Below are positions 20,430 to 29,435 of a stretch of DNA of 64,000 bases, piece by piece. The notes beneath the pieces were generated by a model that did not search any database, was not told where the DNA came from, and saw nothing but the letters and a program-made list of their open reading frames with translations. Source of the DNA: Gracilaria gracilis (lineage: Eukaryota; Rhodophyta; Florideophyceae; Gracilariales; Gracilariaceae); contig JARGSG010000184.1 in assembly GCA_030374805.1 (NCBI GenBank), forward strand, positions 731,895 through 795,894, written 5' to 3'. Positions within the stretch are counted from its first letter, which is position 1. Every line of letters starts with the position of its first letter. The translations under genes were made by a program, and so were the position numbers.

Positions 20430-21321
20430 ATGTATTGCAGTCCTGCCCAATTTCAGAACACCGTGGAGGTCCTTATAAAACGAAGTATCGGACTCAGCTA
20501 TGTGGTAAGAAATAGACGCTTTCTTGCTCTCTTTGGAGCAAACCCTCACGTATGCGCGGATTTGTGGCGTAGAATTAATCCAGCACTTTCGAATTCTATT
20601 CGCCCAGTTCACTTGCTTTGGAGTCTCTTGTTTTTAAAAAACTATGCCACTGAATCAGTAAATTATCAAATTTTGGGTTTTGATGAAAAGACTTTTCGAA
20701 AAAATAACTGGCTTGTTGTCAATCAAATTTCTACTTTATCACTGGTATGTACAAAACAAGTTTCTAAATGCCAAAAAACAAATAATAACTAAACTGTAGA
20801 TAAAATGGCAGAAAAGAGAATGTAGGAAGTAAAACAAAGTACATGTCTCCGTCGACGGAGTTGATTTTCAAATACTGCAGCCAGCTCCTTTTTCTTCAAG
20901 GTGGTTTTCTCATAAGTTTCATGGGCCAGGTCTTCGATATGAAATTGGTTTGAGTGTACTCTCCAGTCAGGTGGTTTGGTGTTACGGTCCCTTTCCATGT
21001 GGAGAAGCAAACGACGTCACAATTTTCAGAGAGAAAAGGAGGAAAAGTTTAAAGGAGGGTGAACGTGTTTTCGCAGACAACGGGTATATGGACGAGAAAT
21101 GTATTACCCCAATTTCGGTGTCTTCAGCACACCGTGCAAAGCACAAACAAATAAGGGCTCCCCATGAGAAGTTGAATCACAGAATGAAGAAATATAGAGT
21201 TCTAGGTTCCAAGTTCAGACACAAGCCTCGTCTTCACTCTATGTCCTTCTTTGCTGTTGCTAATATTGTGTACTTGGAAATTGAAAACGGAGAAAACTTG
21301 TTTCGAAAGAGTATAATGTAA
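20430..21321 (+). pseudogene. DDE_Tnp_4 / Harbinger-like transposase of two-gene transposon, copy 1
   Basis: Exon 1 (to 20744) carries FLALFGANPHVCADLWRRI and HLLWSLLFLKNYATES, the helical region that precedes the catalytic core. A 55 nt intron, GTATGT at 20745 to CTGTAG at 20799, joins in frame to exon 2: IKWQKRE..., one nonsense TAA (20830-20832), then VHVSVDGVDF (first catalytic Asp), GPFPCGEANDVTIF (second), EGERVFADNGYMD, and APHEKLNHRMKKYRVLGSKFRH (third acidic residue), ending NGENLF. The same intron position is present in copy 2 (54040-55054). The DDE_4 family includes PIF/Harbinger and IS5-like enzymes, which cut and paste with 2-3 bp duplications. Except for the single TAA the core is open, so inactivation is recent. 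The N-terminus before 20430 is in another frame. Confidence 0.8.
20745..20799 (+). other. Intron of transposase copy 1
   Basis: GTATGT...ACTGTAG, 55 nt. Splicing joins TTA TCA CTG to ATA AAA TGG in frame. Copy 2 has GTAAGT...CTCAG (60 nt) at the homologous place before TTC ATT TGG. Confidence 0.75.
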
Positions 21322-21769
21322 TCCGCATGAACAATTTTGCAGTATAGTAATAGTTCTATTCAATTCAGAGGAAAAAAATTGGTGAAAGTCGTACAACTGT
21401 AATAAATTGTATAAAAGAACGAGAGTGTCATAACTTCATATTTTTGTAAAGACTAAAGCCATAGATATATAGCGCAACAACATGTGAAAGGGGTTTTTTA
21501 TGGTTGACGTTTCACAAAAAAGAGTGATAAACAAGTATTTTTTACTGTACATACATATAAGTAGTCAAAGTTTTTCCAATTATCCAAAATATATACAGAT
21601 AGGAATTAATGGACGCTTGGCCTGAGTAAAAATAGACTTAAAGAGTATGTGGAAGTAACAAATAGATTTATTTGATCCACTGCAGAGACTAGCAAAATAA
21701 TGAATATCGCTTGAACTGTGGCATTTCGAGGAAATCAGTTCACATTAAAAATATTTAGTCACATAAAGT
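21322..21769. other. AT-rich 3' flank of copy 1
   Basis: No gene seen. The right end of the two-gene element should lie here; I find no inverted repeat matching the left side. Confidence 0.35.
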
Positions 21770-22086
21770 GTAGAACGTTTGTTTAACTATTCCATATTGA
21801 AAAATGTGATCCAAAGCATAGATATTTTGGTGGAAATGAAATTTTTTTCTCGTTGCAGAATAGGAAGTTTCCTTGGCAGTAGTGACTGACATATAAGTCT
21901 TCACTTTGTTAACTACACTTTCAGGTTTGTTTAGCAGAAAACATAGTTTGGTCGATATATCTTTTTAATACCCTTGTGAAAAACAGAAGAAAGGGTTTCA
22001 AATTAGTTTCAAAATGCATATACTGACGGATGTAGTTGCGCATTAGGTAAATCTACGGCACCATTAAAAAATAAAAGACTCCTTTG
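21770..22086 (-). repeat. Dispersed repeat, inverted relative to 38010-38329
   Basis: Read on the minus strand this segment matches 38010-38329 on the plus strand over about 315 bp, including GTCTTTTATT, ATGGTGCCGTAGATTTACC, GAAACTAATTTGAAACCC and TATGTCAGTCACT. Weaker similarity continues outward to about 22240 and 37780. Both copies conserve peptide-like runs (GAVDLPNAQLHPSVY versus GAVDLPNV with stop then CPSVY; SVTTAKETSYSATRK versus SVTAAKKTSNSATRK), so this is a decayed protein-coding mobile element rather than a simple repeat. The family is not recognised. Confidence 0.8.
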
Positions 22087-22469
22087 GCTGCGTAAATCTA
22101 TACATGAATATTGGTTGCCACAATGACAGAGAATTAAACTTTTAGAAACATATATTGCAGCATTCAAAACTATGGTTTCTGGTGCTTTTGAACTTTCCCG
22201 CGTGCTCCTGTAGGATATACTGTAATCTGTACCGTTGTAACTACATCTGATCTGGTGGCAGAAACTAATTGTAAATCTGGAATTATCGATTCCTGTCCAA
22301 TTGTTCCAAGACACTGGCAAAAGTGGGCTTTCCGAAAAGAAAAGAGATTGCCTTGATCCGCATTGATCCATGCCGCGCTTTCCCGCCGGTCGGACGACGA
22401 CGCTTCTGCCTTCCCCCTTCAAATTCCGGGTACCCTTGTAGTGCTGATTGACTGTGTAGAACGGCAAAG
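22087..22469. other. Extension of dispersed repeat and upstream region of next gene
   Basis: The part to about 22240 shows weak similarity to 37.8-38.0 kb. The rest is the 5' region of the plus-strand gene at 22470. Confidence 0.35.
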
Positions 22470-23663
22470 ATGAATGGGAGCCCCGTGCTGCTCAACTTCG
22501 ACGCTTGCGTGAGTGCCGACTCAAAATGGCCTGCTTTCACCATACAAGCGCTTGGCACCAACACCATCTTCGAGCTGGTTGATATCATCTGTAAGAAAGG
22601 CACGTTTCGTGGAGAGCAACACGACGAACATCTTTGGAATGTCCACAAATCCACTTCGGCGCCCAACTATGAGCCTGGAATCCGAGCAAACACCCCTTTG
22701 ATGGATCCGTCGCTTGCTCTTAACGTGAAATCTACTTTGGCCATTACATATGACTATGGAGATGACCTTTGCCTGTTCTTGCGCGTTCGAAAGATTGAAA
22801 ACGCTGAACCACACCAGCTTGGAGAAGGGGCTGCGTTTCCAAGAGTAATTACCCCCGAAGAGGCACTGTCAGCTTCCCCTCCATCTCCGTCTTCAGCCTC
22901 ATTGAGCCGCCCTGACGGTTGTCCTCCCATGGATGAGCTGTTCCCAAATCTTGCAAAAGCCGTCCTCGATCCGGAACACCAGGGTTTCATACTTGGTCAT
23001 GCCGCGCCCCAACTCGCCGCGGCCATTGAGCATCATTATGGTGGCAATGGCGATATGCTGTACATGCCGTGTCAATTTGAATCCTGGGATGCAGCCTTCG
23101 TGGCGATGGAGAAGGCACTGCGCCCAAATTCCATTGATCATGTCCCTCGTGACATTAAGCGCAACTGGATCGGTCGCATGTTGATCCCAGCGCGGAAACT
23201 CACGCCCTCCGAGCAGGCGCCTTATGATAACCTGATCCAGATGGAGAACGAAAGAGGTCGGCTGCGCCGGCTTGCCGGAAAATCTCAGCACGAATCTCTC
23301 GGCCTTTCGGAAGCTCAGAGCCTTGGGGCCTCTGAGGATTTCTTATTCGGCATGTGTGGCCCGTACAACGTCGTCTTTCGTGACACGATCAAACAACGTG
23401 ATGCTGACGTGGCAGCACTGAGGGCCAAGGGCTTTTCTACACTCACTGTTCTTCCTCGTACAGACGCTGCTTTCTCAGGGTCATCGCACCGCCGTCGCTG
23501 GATCTCTTATTCTGGCGGTGTACTTCGTGCGTGCAAGAACACAATTGTTGATCCGGGTGACAGTCGTGAATGTGAGCCGCACAATATAATTCGCACAGTT
23601 GCTGGTCCATTTAAATCTCTCGAGCACTTGTTTGCCGAGATTGAAGCAAGCTGGCCTGCGTAG
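22470..23663 (+). CDS. pRiA4b ORF-3-like domain protein
   Basis: ATG at 22470 opens an intact 397-residue frame. Residues about 20-110 fit the plasmid pRiA4b ORF-3-like fold: a strand-rich start, FELVDIICKKGTF, GEQHDEHLWNVHKS, and STLAITYDYGDDLCLFLRV, equivalent to the family's YDFGDxW signature. A Ser/Pro-rich linker (about 135-152) leads to a second, unrecognised domain of about 240 residues with helices and several Trp/Pro motifs, ending LEHLFAEIEASWPA. The family occurs mostly in bacteria, some on mobile elements, and in scattered eukaryotes; its biochemical role is poorly known. Codon usage and GC content are above the neighbouring AT-rich debris, which suggests a host gene. No introns are needed. 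Confidence 0.55.
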   Translation: MNGSPVLLNFDACVSADSKWPAFTIQALGTNTIFELVDIICKKGTFRGEQHDEHLWNVHKSTSAPNYEPGIRANTPLMDPSLALNVKSTLAITYDYGDDLCLFLRVRKIENAEPHQLGEGAAFPRVITPEEALSASPPSPSSASLSRPDGCPPMDELFPNLAKAVLDPEHQGFILGHAAPQLAAAIEHHYGGNGDMLYMPCQFESWDAAFVAMEKALRPNSIDHVPRDIKRNWIGRMLIPARKLTPSEQAPYDNLIQMENERGRLRRLAGKSQHESLGLSEAQSLGASEDFLFGMCGPYNVVFRDTIKQRDADVAALRAKGFSTLTVLPRTDAAFSGSSHRRRWISYSGGVLRACKNTIVDPGDSRECEPHNIIRTVAGPFKSLEHLFAEIEASWPA

Positions 23664-25263
23664 ATACGTGATTAAGAACCATTCAACCGCTGACTGTTTC
23701 CTGTGGGAGACTCTACTTGCACTCTCGAGATGACAGAGCTGTATCAAAGGCCGTCCGGTTGCATTCCACAAACAATTTGGGAGTAAGACAGCTTCAAAAT
23801 CTTCATTCAGATATTGCTTAACCGTACCGTGTAGATACGCGTATGGTCTCACGCACACTGTTCTTCTTTCTGGTTGGCCCCAAATTGAATAAAAGCTTCA
23901 ATCACACATTGATAGCGATACGCTACCGGCCAGACCAGAGAAGGTCACTGATGCGCGCATCACTCCTACTGCTTTTACACACCGCTAACGTGACGCAAGA
24001 CATTAGCTATATTGCATCCCATGCCTCTCGATACATTTTGCGCGTCGTGGTCCACGACGCATATTTATCGGCTTGGTGTCACATGCAACTCTGTTGAAGT
24101 TGGCACGGCGGCCAACATGAAGCCAAACGGCAGGATGCCGTTTGTGGAGTCATCCAGCGTTTGAGAGCAGCTCTCAGGTAGGTCATGATCATCGATGCAA
24201 AGAAGAGGACCGTGCGTCGGTAGCAGGAGTGCGTACCATACCATCGACACATGTCTGAGAATAAACATGGTGTGCACAACGCTTACGGCTTTGCGGTTCA
24301 CATTTTGCTTTACATCCCTATATATACATACCATATCAATCCCTGCAGTTCGTTTGACGTGCTTCACAGGGGGATGCGCTTCTCCGCAGACGCGTCTGGC
24401 GCGTTGGAGGTGAGGGTTGGCATAACAACTGCATCATGGGCGCCTCGGCTGACACAGAACCAAAGCATGGGCTCAAGAGTTTAAACGCTACATGTGCAAC
24501 CTGCTGCGGCAGGTGGTGAGAGTGAGCGAGATGAGCGCTGAATGCTCATTGAGCGGCGCGGGTGTTCACTGCTTTGGAGTTGACCATGTTACACAGCAGT
24601 CGTGTGACGCACGTGTATCGTGGTTGAACTGCAATTTCGTGGGATAAGCAACGGTACGGCTCGGGGGCGAGCAAATGACGGAGCGACGGAGACGACGAGA
24701 CGGCGGAGTGGACGAGAAAGGTTCCAAGCAAAATGATTTGGACTTGGCGAATGATTGTTCGCCAAGTATCGTTTATGGGTGGTGGAAGTGTGCGCTCAAA
24801 ACGGTATTGGATAATCCAATTTGGATTACCTGTATCGCCCAGAAGGAACGCCAGCCACATCGTGTACATTTACCTTCGTATTTTGGCCCCGAGCCGCAAA
24901 GCCTTGAAGCGTTCCACCCCGCGTTTTGGGAGCAGCAGAAGCGCGCCGAAGCAGCGGAAGCGCGCCGAAGCAGCGGAAGCGCACCGGCGCGCTGTGAACA
25001 GTGAGTGAATCACTGAACACCCAACTCATTCATCATTACAACGGTGGGCAAATCGAGAGTCACAGCGCCTCTCTGGATATCCATGTCTCTTAAAGCGCAC
25101 AAGCACAACACGCCTCTCAATGTGTCCGCCACGTGCTAAACGCAACCCAAGTCTGCAGTCTCCACCATCACAATGCAAGCAACGCTCAAGCAACGCTACG
25201 CCTTGATCGTGCCGTCGAGCATCTCCATGTCATTGACAGCTGCCATCTACTTGTGGTCTTTGG
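23664..25263. other. No supported gene; 19 bp tandem duplication inside
   Basis: Several short overlapping frames on both strands have no recognised domain. At 24940-24977 a 19-mer AGCGCGCCGAAGCAGCGGA is repeated twice in tandem, with partial copies on both sides. A frame at 24675-25004 runs through it but I cannot support it as a gene. Confidence 0.35.
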
Positions 25264-25641
25264 TTGCTGCCGTACAGATACAAGATCGAGCACGCCGCGC
25301 CAACGCCGCCGCGCTCAGTCGAAGAAATCCAGCAGCACATCAAGTCCTTCAGTAACACCTGCTGCACCCCGCACCCAACATGTGTGTTCGCGGTCGAGTT
25401 GAACACCCGTCTCAAACAGGGAATCATAGACGGTGAACGACAGATGCTCCATGTCGAAGCCTCAAAGAGAACGCCCATCAGTATCACACAAGTAATTCGC
25501 GCCATGTTACGACGGGCCGACGTCAGCGAAGTAAAGTACGCGGTGCGTGCTTTGTCCACAAACATGCCGGCCACCAAACACGCTTATTCTGAGATCCTGC
25601 CACTTCTCTGCGCGCGTCGTTACAAACGGGATGAGCGATAG
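25264..25641 (+). CDS. Unrecognised small protein, doubtful
   Basis: A 125-codon frame with protein-like composition (EEIQQHIKSFSNTCC, ITQVIRAMLRRADVSEVKYAV) ends at 25641. No domain is recognised. An overlapping frame at 25173-25355 has a hydrophobic N-terminus (SMSLTAAIYLWSLVAAVQI) and could be the real 5' part if a frame change occurs near 25330. The antisense frame at 25230-25577 is an alternative. Low confidence. Confidence 0.25.
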   Translation: MLPYRYKIEHAAPTPPRSVEEIQQHIKSFSNTCCTPHPTCVFAVELNTRLKQGIIDGERQMLHVEASKRTPISITQVIRAMLRRADVSEVKYAVRALSTNMPATKHAYSEILPLLCARRYKRDER

Positions 25642-25801
25642 GAACTCTGAAGTACAAACCTCGTCGATTCTGCCCGATATCTGCACAAGCTCCTGATGAC
25701 CACGTTCACTCATCAACCATCTCATTCCTAGGGCGACGTGTGCCAACACCCAACACCCCTGTAACGCCATTGTCGCATCGCTGCAACCGTATTACTTTTG
25801 C

Positions 25802-26057
25802 TCAATGCTCATGGAATGTGGAATGAGCTACTTGCTTGCGCGTTTCTTCTGCATTCCACAAGCGAATGGTCCCACCATCGGAAGGAGAGACAATGTGTTC
25901 TGCGTCCGCGCTCAAAAGCACAGAGCATGGTGCTTTTGATGGAGCGCCGGTTGTAGAGCTTCACCAAACCCCTTCGTTGTTCAAGCGCCTTTGATTTGGT
26001 TCGCCTCGCGACAGTATCTTCGGGTGCGCTAATTTTAGTCTGCGATGAAGCTGGCAA
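25802..26057 (-). pseudogene. WD40-repeat remnant
   Basis: Close to its end (TGA at 25802-25804) the minus strand reads SVLLSADAEHIVSPSDGG then TIRLWNAEE, the canonical last strands of a WD40 blade. Just upstream, in another frame, GEALQPALHQKHHA supplies the preceding GH-turn region. So a single blade is recoverable across at least one frameshift. Only one repeat remains where a propeller needs about seven, so this is a decayed fragment of a WD40 protein. Confidence 0.5.
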
Positions 26058-26263
26058 ACAACTCGTTTCATCTCTCCTGTGCGAGAAGAAGACGCCGTTG
26101 CTGCCCGCAACAGGGCGTCCTGAATGTAAGCATGTATGTATCTACTATAGTACGCAAATATAGATATACCATGTGCGTATATACAGTATATGGCGGCTTA
26201 CGCCCCCGCCCCCAAACTCTCACACGCCATCCAAGCAACCCTCCGCAATCTTTCGGCGATGAT

Positions 26264-26572
26264 ATGGGCTGCTTGTTTTCCAAATGGACTGCTTCACCGT
26301 CGCGACCGCCAGCTACTCGAGTGGGCCGAAAGGCTTGGGACTATCAAAGCAGTTACACCGGACAGTGCGATGAGTTTGTAATGAGTAACCCACCTCCGAG
26401 GCAATTAAGAAGTGGCGTGAATGAACATGGCAACCGCTGGACAAGCTTGAGAGACGGTGCGTATCATTACGCCAACCACGGTACGGATGGCGGCTTTTAC
26501 GTTAAGAACAGCGATGGTTCAAGCTACCACTACTCCCCTAGTGGCGGGGGTACTTTCACGGCGGCCAATTGA
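26264..26572 (+). CDS. Small protein with N-myristoylation signal (MGCLFSK)
   Basis: The frame is open from 26045, but the ATG at 26264 begins MGCLFSKW, a textbook N-myristoylation consensus (Gly2, Ser6) with Cys3 for palmitoylation, so I choose it; this gives 102 residues. The C-terminal half SGVNEHGNRWTSLRDGAYHY followed by ANHGTDGGFYVKNSDGSSYHY and SPSGGG resembles a small Tyr/Asn/Gly-rich domain common in eukaryotes (pattern GVNxxGNxYxSRD...YHYxNxDGSxYY). Membrane tethering is inferred from the N-terminus; molecular function is unknown. TATA-like GTATATACAG lies about 80 nt upstream. Confidence 0.65.
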   Translation: MGCLFSKWTASPSRPPATRVGRKAWDYQSSYTGQCDEFVMSNPPPRQLRSGVNEHGNRWTSLRDGAYHYANHGTDGGFYVKNSDGSSYHYSPSGGGTFTAAN

Positions 26573-27665
26573 GTTCGGCTCCTCTACTGTTGCCCCAGAA
26601 AAGGTCGCGGTCAGTTGAAAGGGAAAGGGCCCCTGGTCAGGCAAGTTGTGTGGGCTTTGTACATATCCAGTTGTAAAGCGAGGCTCGCGAAAAGCAACAA
26701 GCTTTACGACAAAACGAACTCTACATAGAGCGCAAAGATTGTGTGAGCATGTGTAGTGCACAATGTATTGGTGTTGTCGAGCCCTAGTCTTTCAAGATCT
26801 TCATCAGATATGTACATGGAGCCCAGTGCTGGTTTGCAAAAGGACTAAATAGATACGTGTTGTGTAACAAACTTGAGTATTGCGTTTTCTTGCCTGGAGC
26901 AAGCGCCTTGCTCTCTGTATCTATGCGCTTGCGCAGCACGAAACACAAGCTCATTCGTTCTGCGCCTGAACCTTCCCTCCACTCCCTGTTCATCGAACTC
27001 AGTACCGCCAGTCTTACCCACCTCCATTGGCCCAACTCGCGGCTCACTCCCACTATCCGACTCCCACAACCACGCCATCATCTGATTCAACCTCTTCCTC
27101 ATCCACAGCTAGTTCGGCGCGCAGCATAATGATATCCATAGAAACAGAAACAAATGGTGCTGTGGTTGAAGTTGGGCAGCGCGAGCGGAATTGAGGGGGT
27201 GCCGGATGAAGAATGACGAACAGGACTCTTTGAGGCATAATGTGAAGAAGATGGTGTGAAGTTTACTAGAGTGCGAACAAGAACGCTGAGGTTGTTGCTG
27301 CTAATAAGAGTGAGCAGATTGATACGCCCGTACGAACAATTAGTGATTTGAACGGCCACCTTCACTACAAGCTCGGAGCATGGACGGCGGGCACGAAAGA
27401 AAGATATGTTGCATGGAAAAACGGGCCTTGTAAGAGAGAGCTTGGCTAGGATGAAGCTAGGGATGTTAGCAAGGGTGTTAGATACGATAGGTTGAGAGTG
27501 AGTTGGCGAATGGCGTGATCATGCGCGAGTGGACGTCTCTGACCGCTACAGTAAGAATGGATTGAATAAGGTTACTAGTTGCGTCAAAGGTGCAGGCGCA
27601 GATAGATGTCTGAAACGGCATGTGAGTAGGTGCGGAAAGTAAATGGTCGTAGGCCAAGAGTGAAT
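26573..27665. other. No confidently supported gene
   Basis: Acidic and serine-rich minus-strand frames at 26845-27102 and 27053-27238 (the latter with VDEEEVESDDG) could be pieces of one gene in different frames, but I recognise nothing. No RNA gene is seen. Confidence 0.35.
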
Positions 27666-28496
27666 CTACACACAGGTCTTCGACGCGGTAATAAAGGCAG
27701 ATGAGGCTGGGGTATCAAAGCACCACCTACCGTAAGAGGCGTGAGCATCACCCACATGATGCACATCCATAACCACAAACCCCAAGCGGCGAAACACGCG
27801 GCGCGCATCCGTCAACAGCTGCGCGTTATGTCGGCGACAAACCTGCAACAACAGCATACTTCCAGGGCGACTGAGCGCTCTGACGTCGCTCAAAAGCTTG
27901 TCCAGTTGGACGTCGCTGAGCAAGGGCGAGGTGTAATCCAACAACCACACGGTGTGAACACAAGTATCAAAGCCATTCGCCAGCAGTTTGATGGGCCAAT
28001 CGGGGCGTTCACGCACATGATCCACCGCCAAACTCTTGGCGTGCACACCGCGCTGCTCGAAGCGCGCCTCACTCAACAGCCGGCGCTTCTGTGCAACGAA
28101 TGGGAGCACATCCAGTTCAAACACCTCGACGAGCGCCGCACCGTCGCCGCCGCCACTGTTAGCAGGCGCGGCATCAAAGCCCGTACCCAGCGAAACCAGC
28201 TGCACGCGCTTATCAAACGGCGAGCACAGGTGCTTTGCAACAAAGTCGCGGCGGTAGCGCGCGTGAATGACGGGCTGCACGTACTGCGGCTGGCCCTGCT
28301 CCACGCGGCGGCGGATGAACGGCGTGGTGAGCGCGTCGGCCAACGGGTCTTCAACGAGCGCGCGCGGCGAGTGCGTCTCCACGGCGCGACACGCGGCGTT
28401 GAGCAGCGCCGAGTTGAGGTACGTGTCGGCGCGCTCGCAGCAGCACGGCGGCGACGGCGCGTCGCGCGCGGGCGCGCGCCACATGGCGGAGAACAT
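27666..28496 (-). CDS. Leucine carboxyl methyltransferase-family protein (S-adenosylmethionine-dependent)
   Basis: The frame is open from 28673. I use the ATG at 28496 (MFSAMWRAPARD), because the extra 59 residues are Arg/Ala/Pro-rich and contain translated CGGACGGA repeats; they could instead be an organelle transit peptide. The 276 residues fit the LCMT/Ppm1 fold: ALVEDPLADAL near the start, the SAM-binding VQLVSLGTGFDAAPAN (motif I), FELDVLPFVAQKRRLL with the acidic residue that contacts the SAM ribose, and LLDYTSPLLSDVQLDKLL then RPGSMLLLQVC. LCMT1 methylates the PP2A catalytic C-terminus; this protein lacks many LCMT1 details, so the wider family (small-molecule or tRNA-type methyltransferases) is the safe call. 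High GC and no stops suggest a functional host gene. Confidence 0.7.
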   Translation of the reverse strand: MFSAMWRAPARDAPSPPCCCERADTYLNSALLNAACRAVETHSPRALVEDPLADALTTPFIRRRVEQGQPQYVQPVIHARYRRDFVAKHLCSPFDKRVQLVSLGTGFDAAPANSGGGDGAALVEVFELDVLPFVAQKRRLLSEARFEQRGVHAKSLAVDHVRERPDWPIKLLANGFDTCVHTVWLLDYTSPLLSDVQLDKLLSDVRALSRPGSMLLLQVCRRHNAQLLTDARRVFRRLGFVVMDVHHVGDAHASYGRWCFDTPASSAFITASKTCV

Positions 28497-28982
28497 GGCG
28501 GGCGGGCGGGCGGACGGACGGACGGAGGTGGGAGCGGAGGCGGGACGCACGCGACGCACGCGAATTGATTCAGCGGCGGCTCGTGGGGAGGACGAAGTGA
28601 CGGCGCACGCGCAGAGAAGCTGCCTCCCAAACAAGCGAGCTCGTGGCGGTCGCCAAAAAAATGGCGAGTGCACGCGACGTGTAAGACATGCACCGTACCC
28701 TTGGTAACACGCCTACAACAAATGTGTCGCTACGTTTTTAATGTGTCGTTTCAAATCTGGTGCTTTCAACGCCAGATTTCGGCGTTTCACGCATTTCCTC
28801 TCTGATGACCAGTATGCTACATCGAACACCATGAAGACTTATGACGACCAACCTCCAGTTCTTCGTGAGGAACACAAGGACTCATCGTAGCATCTCAAAA
28901 GCCAGTAAACACCAAAATCGTATGACACATTGCACCACAGCAGCTCGTGAAATGCCGACCGACTCAATCCAAAAAACCGACC
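28497..28982. other. 5' region of the methyltransferase gene and spacer
   Basis: A (GGCGGGCGGGCGGACGGACG) simple repeat lies at about 28498-28530 just upstream of the chosen ATG. Nothing else is recognised. Confidence 0.4.
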
Positions 28983-29066
28983 TTGCGCAAGACCAGAACT
29001 TGTCGTTGCGCAAGACCAGAACTTGTCGTTGCGCAAGACCAGAACTTGTCCTTGCGCAAGAAAAGA
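28983..29066. repeat. 23 bp tandem repeat, 3.5 copies, with palindromic core
   Basis: The unit TTGCGCAAGACCAGAACTTG plus TCG starts at 28983, 29006 and 29029, and a partial fourth copy starts at 29052. Each begins with the perfect palindrome TTGCGCAA. It lies about 370 bp upstream of the pogo transposase start and may be a subterminal binding array of that element. Confidence 0.85.
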
Positions 29067-29435
29067 AAGGGCGCGACAGTCACTGGCTACAAAACGGTCG
29101 TGCATCCAGAAGTGAGAGTGGACAGTGTCGAAGTTGCGAAAGAATTCCGAACTATGGCCTACAACTTGGCATCTGTTGAACGCATTGCAATTTTCGAAAG
29201 TATCAAACAGTCTTGCGCCTTTGGAAGAAAACGACACAACACAAACGAAGACATCCTGTACTACTGGCTCCCTGGACCTGGTTGATGCGATACTGACGCA
29301 AGACAGCACGCACAGAGTCCTAATCGAGAAGCGATGTGTATAAAAGTTCGCCATTCTCGGACGGCAGTAGACAAAGAGCCACACCAACCTCGCCTTGAAA
29401 CAAGTCTGTGGTTCCAACCCTCGTTCATCAGTATT

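Noticed and set aside
27741-28568. 275-codon plus-strand frame
   Set aside because: It is the complement of the methyltransferase gene in GC-rich DNA; the minus strand shows SAM-binding motifs and this one shows none.
28073-28693. 206-codon minus-strand frame rich in Arg, Pro and Ser
   Set aside because: It is an out-of-frame shadow of the methyltransferase and its GC-rich 5' repeat.
28983-29066. CRISPR-like repeat
   Set aside because: The 23-mers are directly adjacent tandem copies with no spacers.
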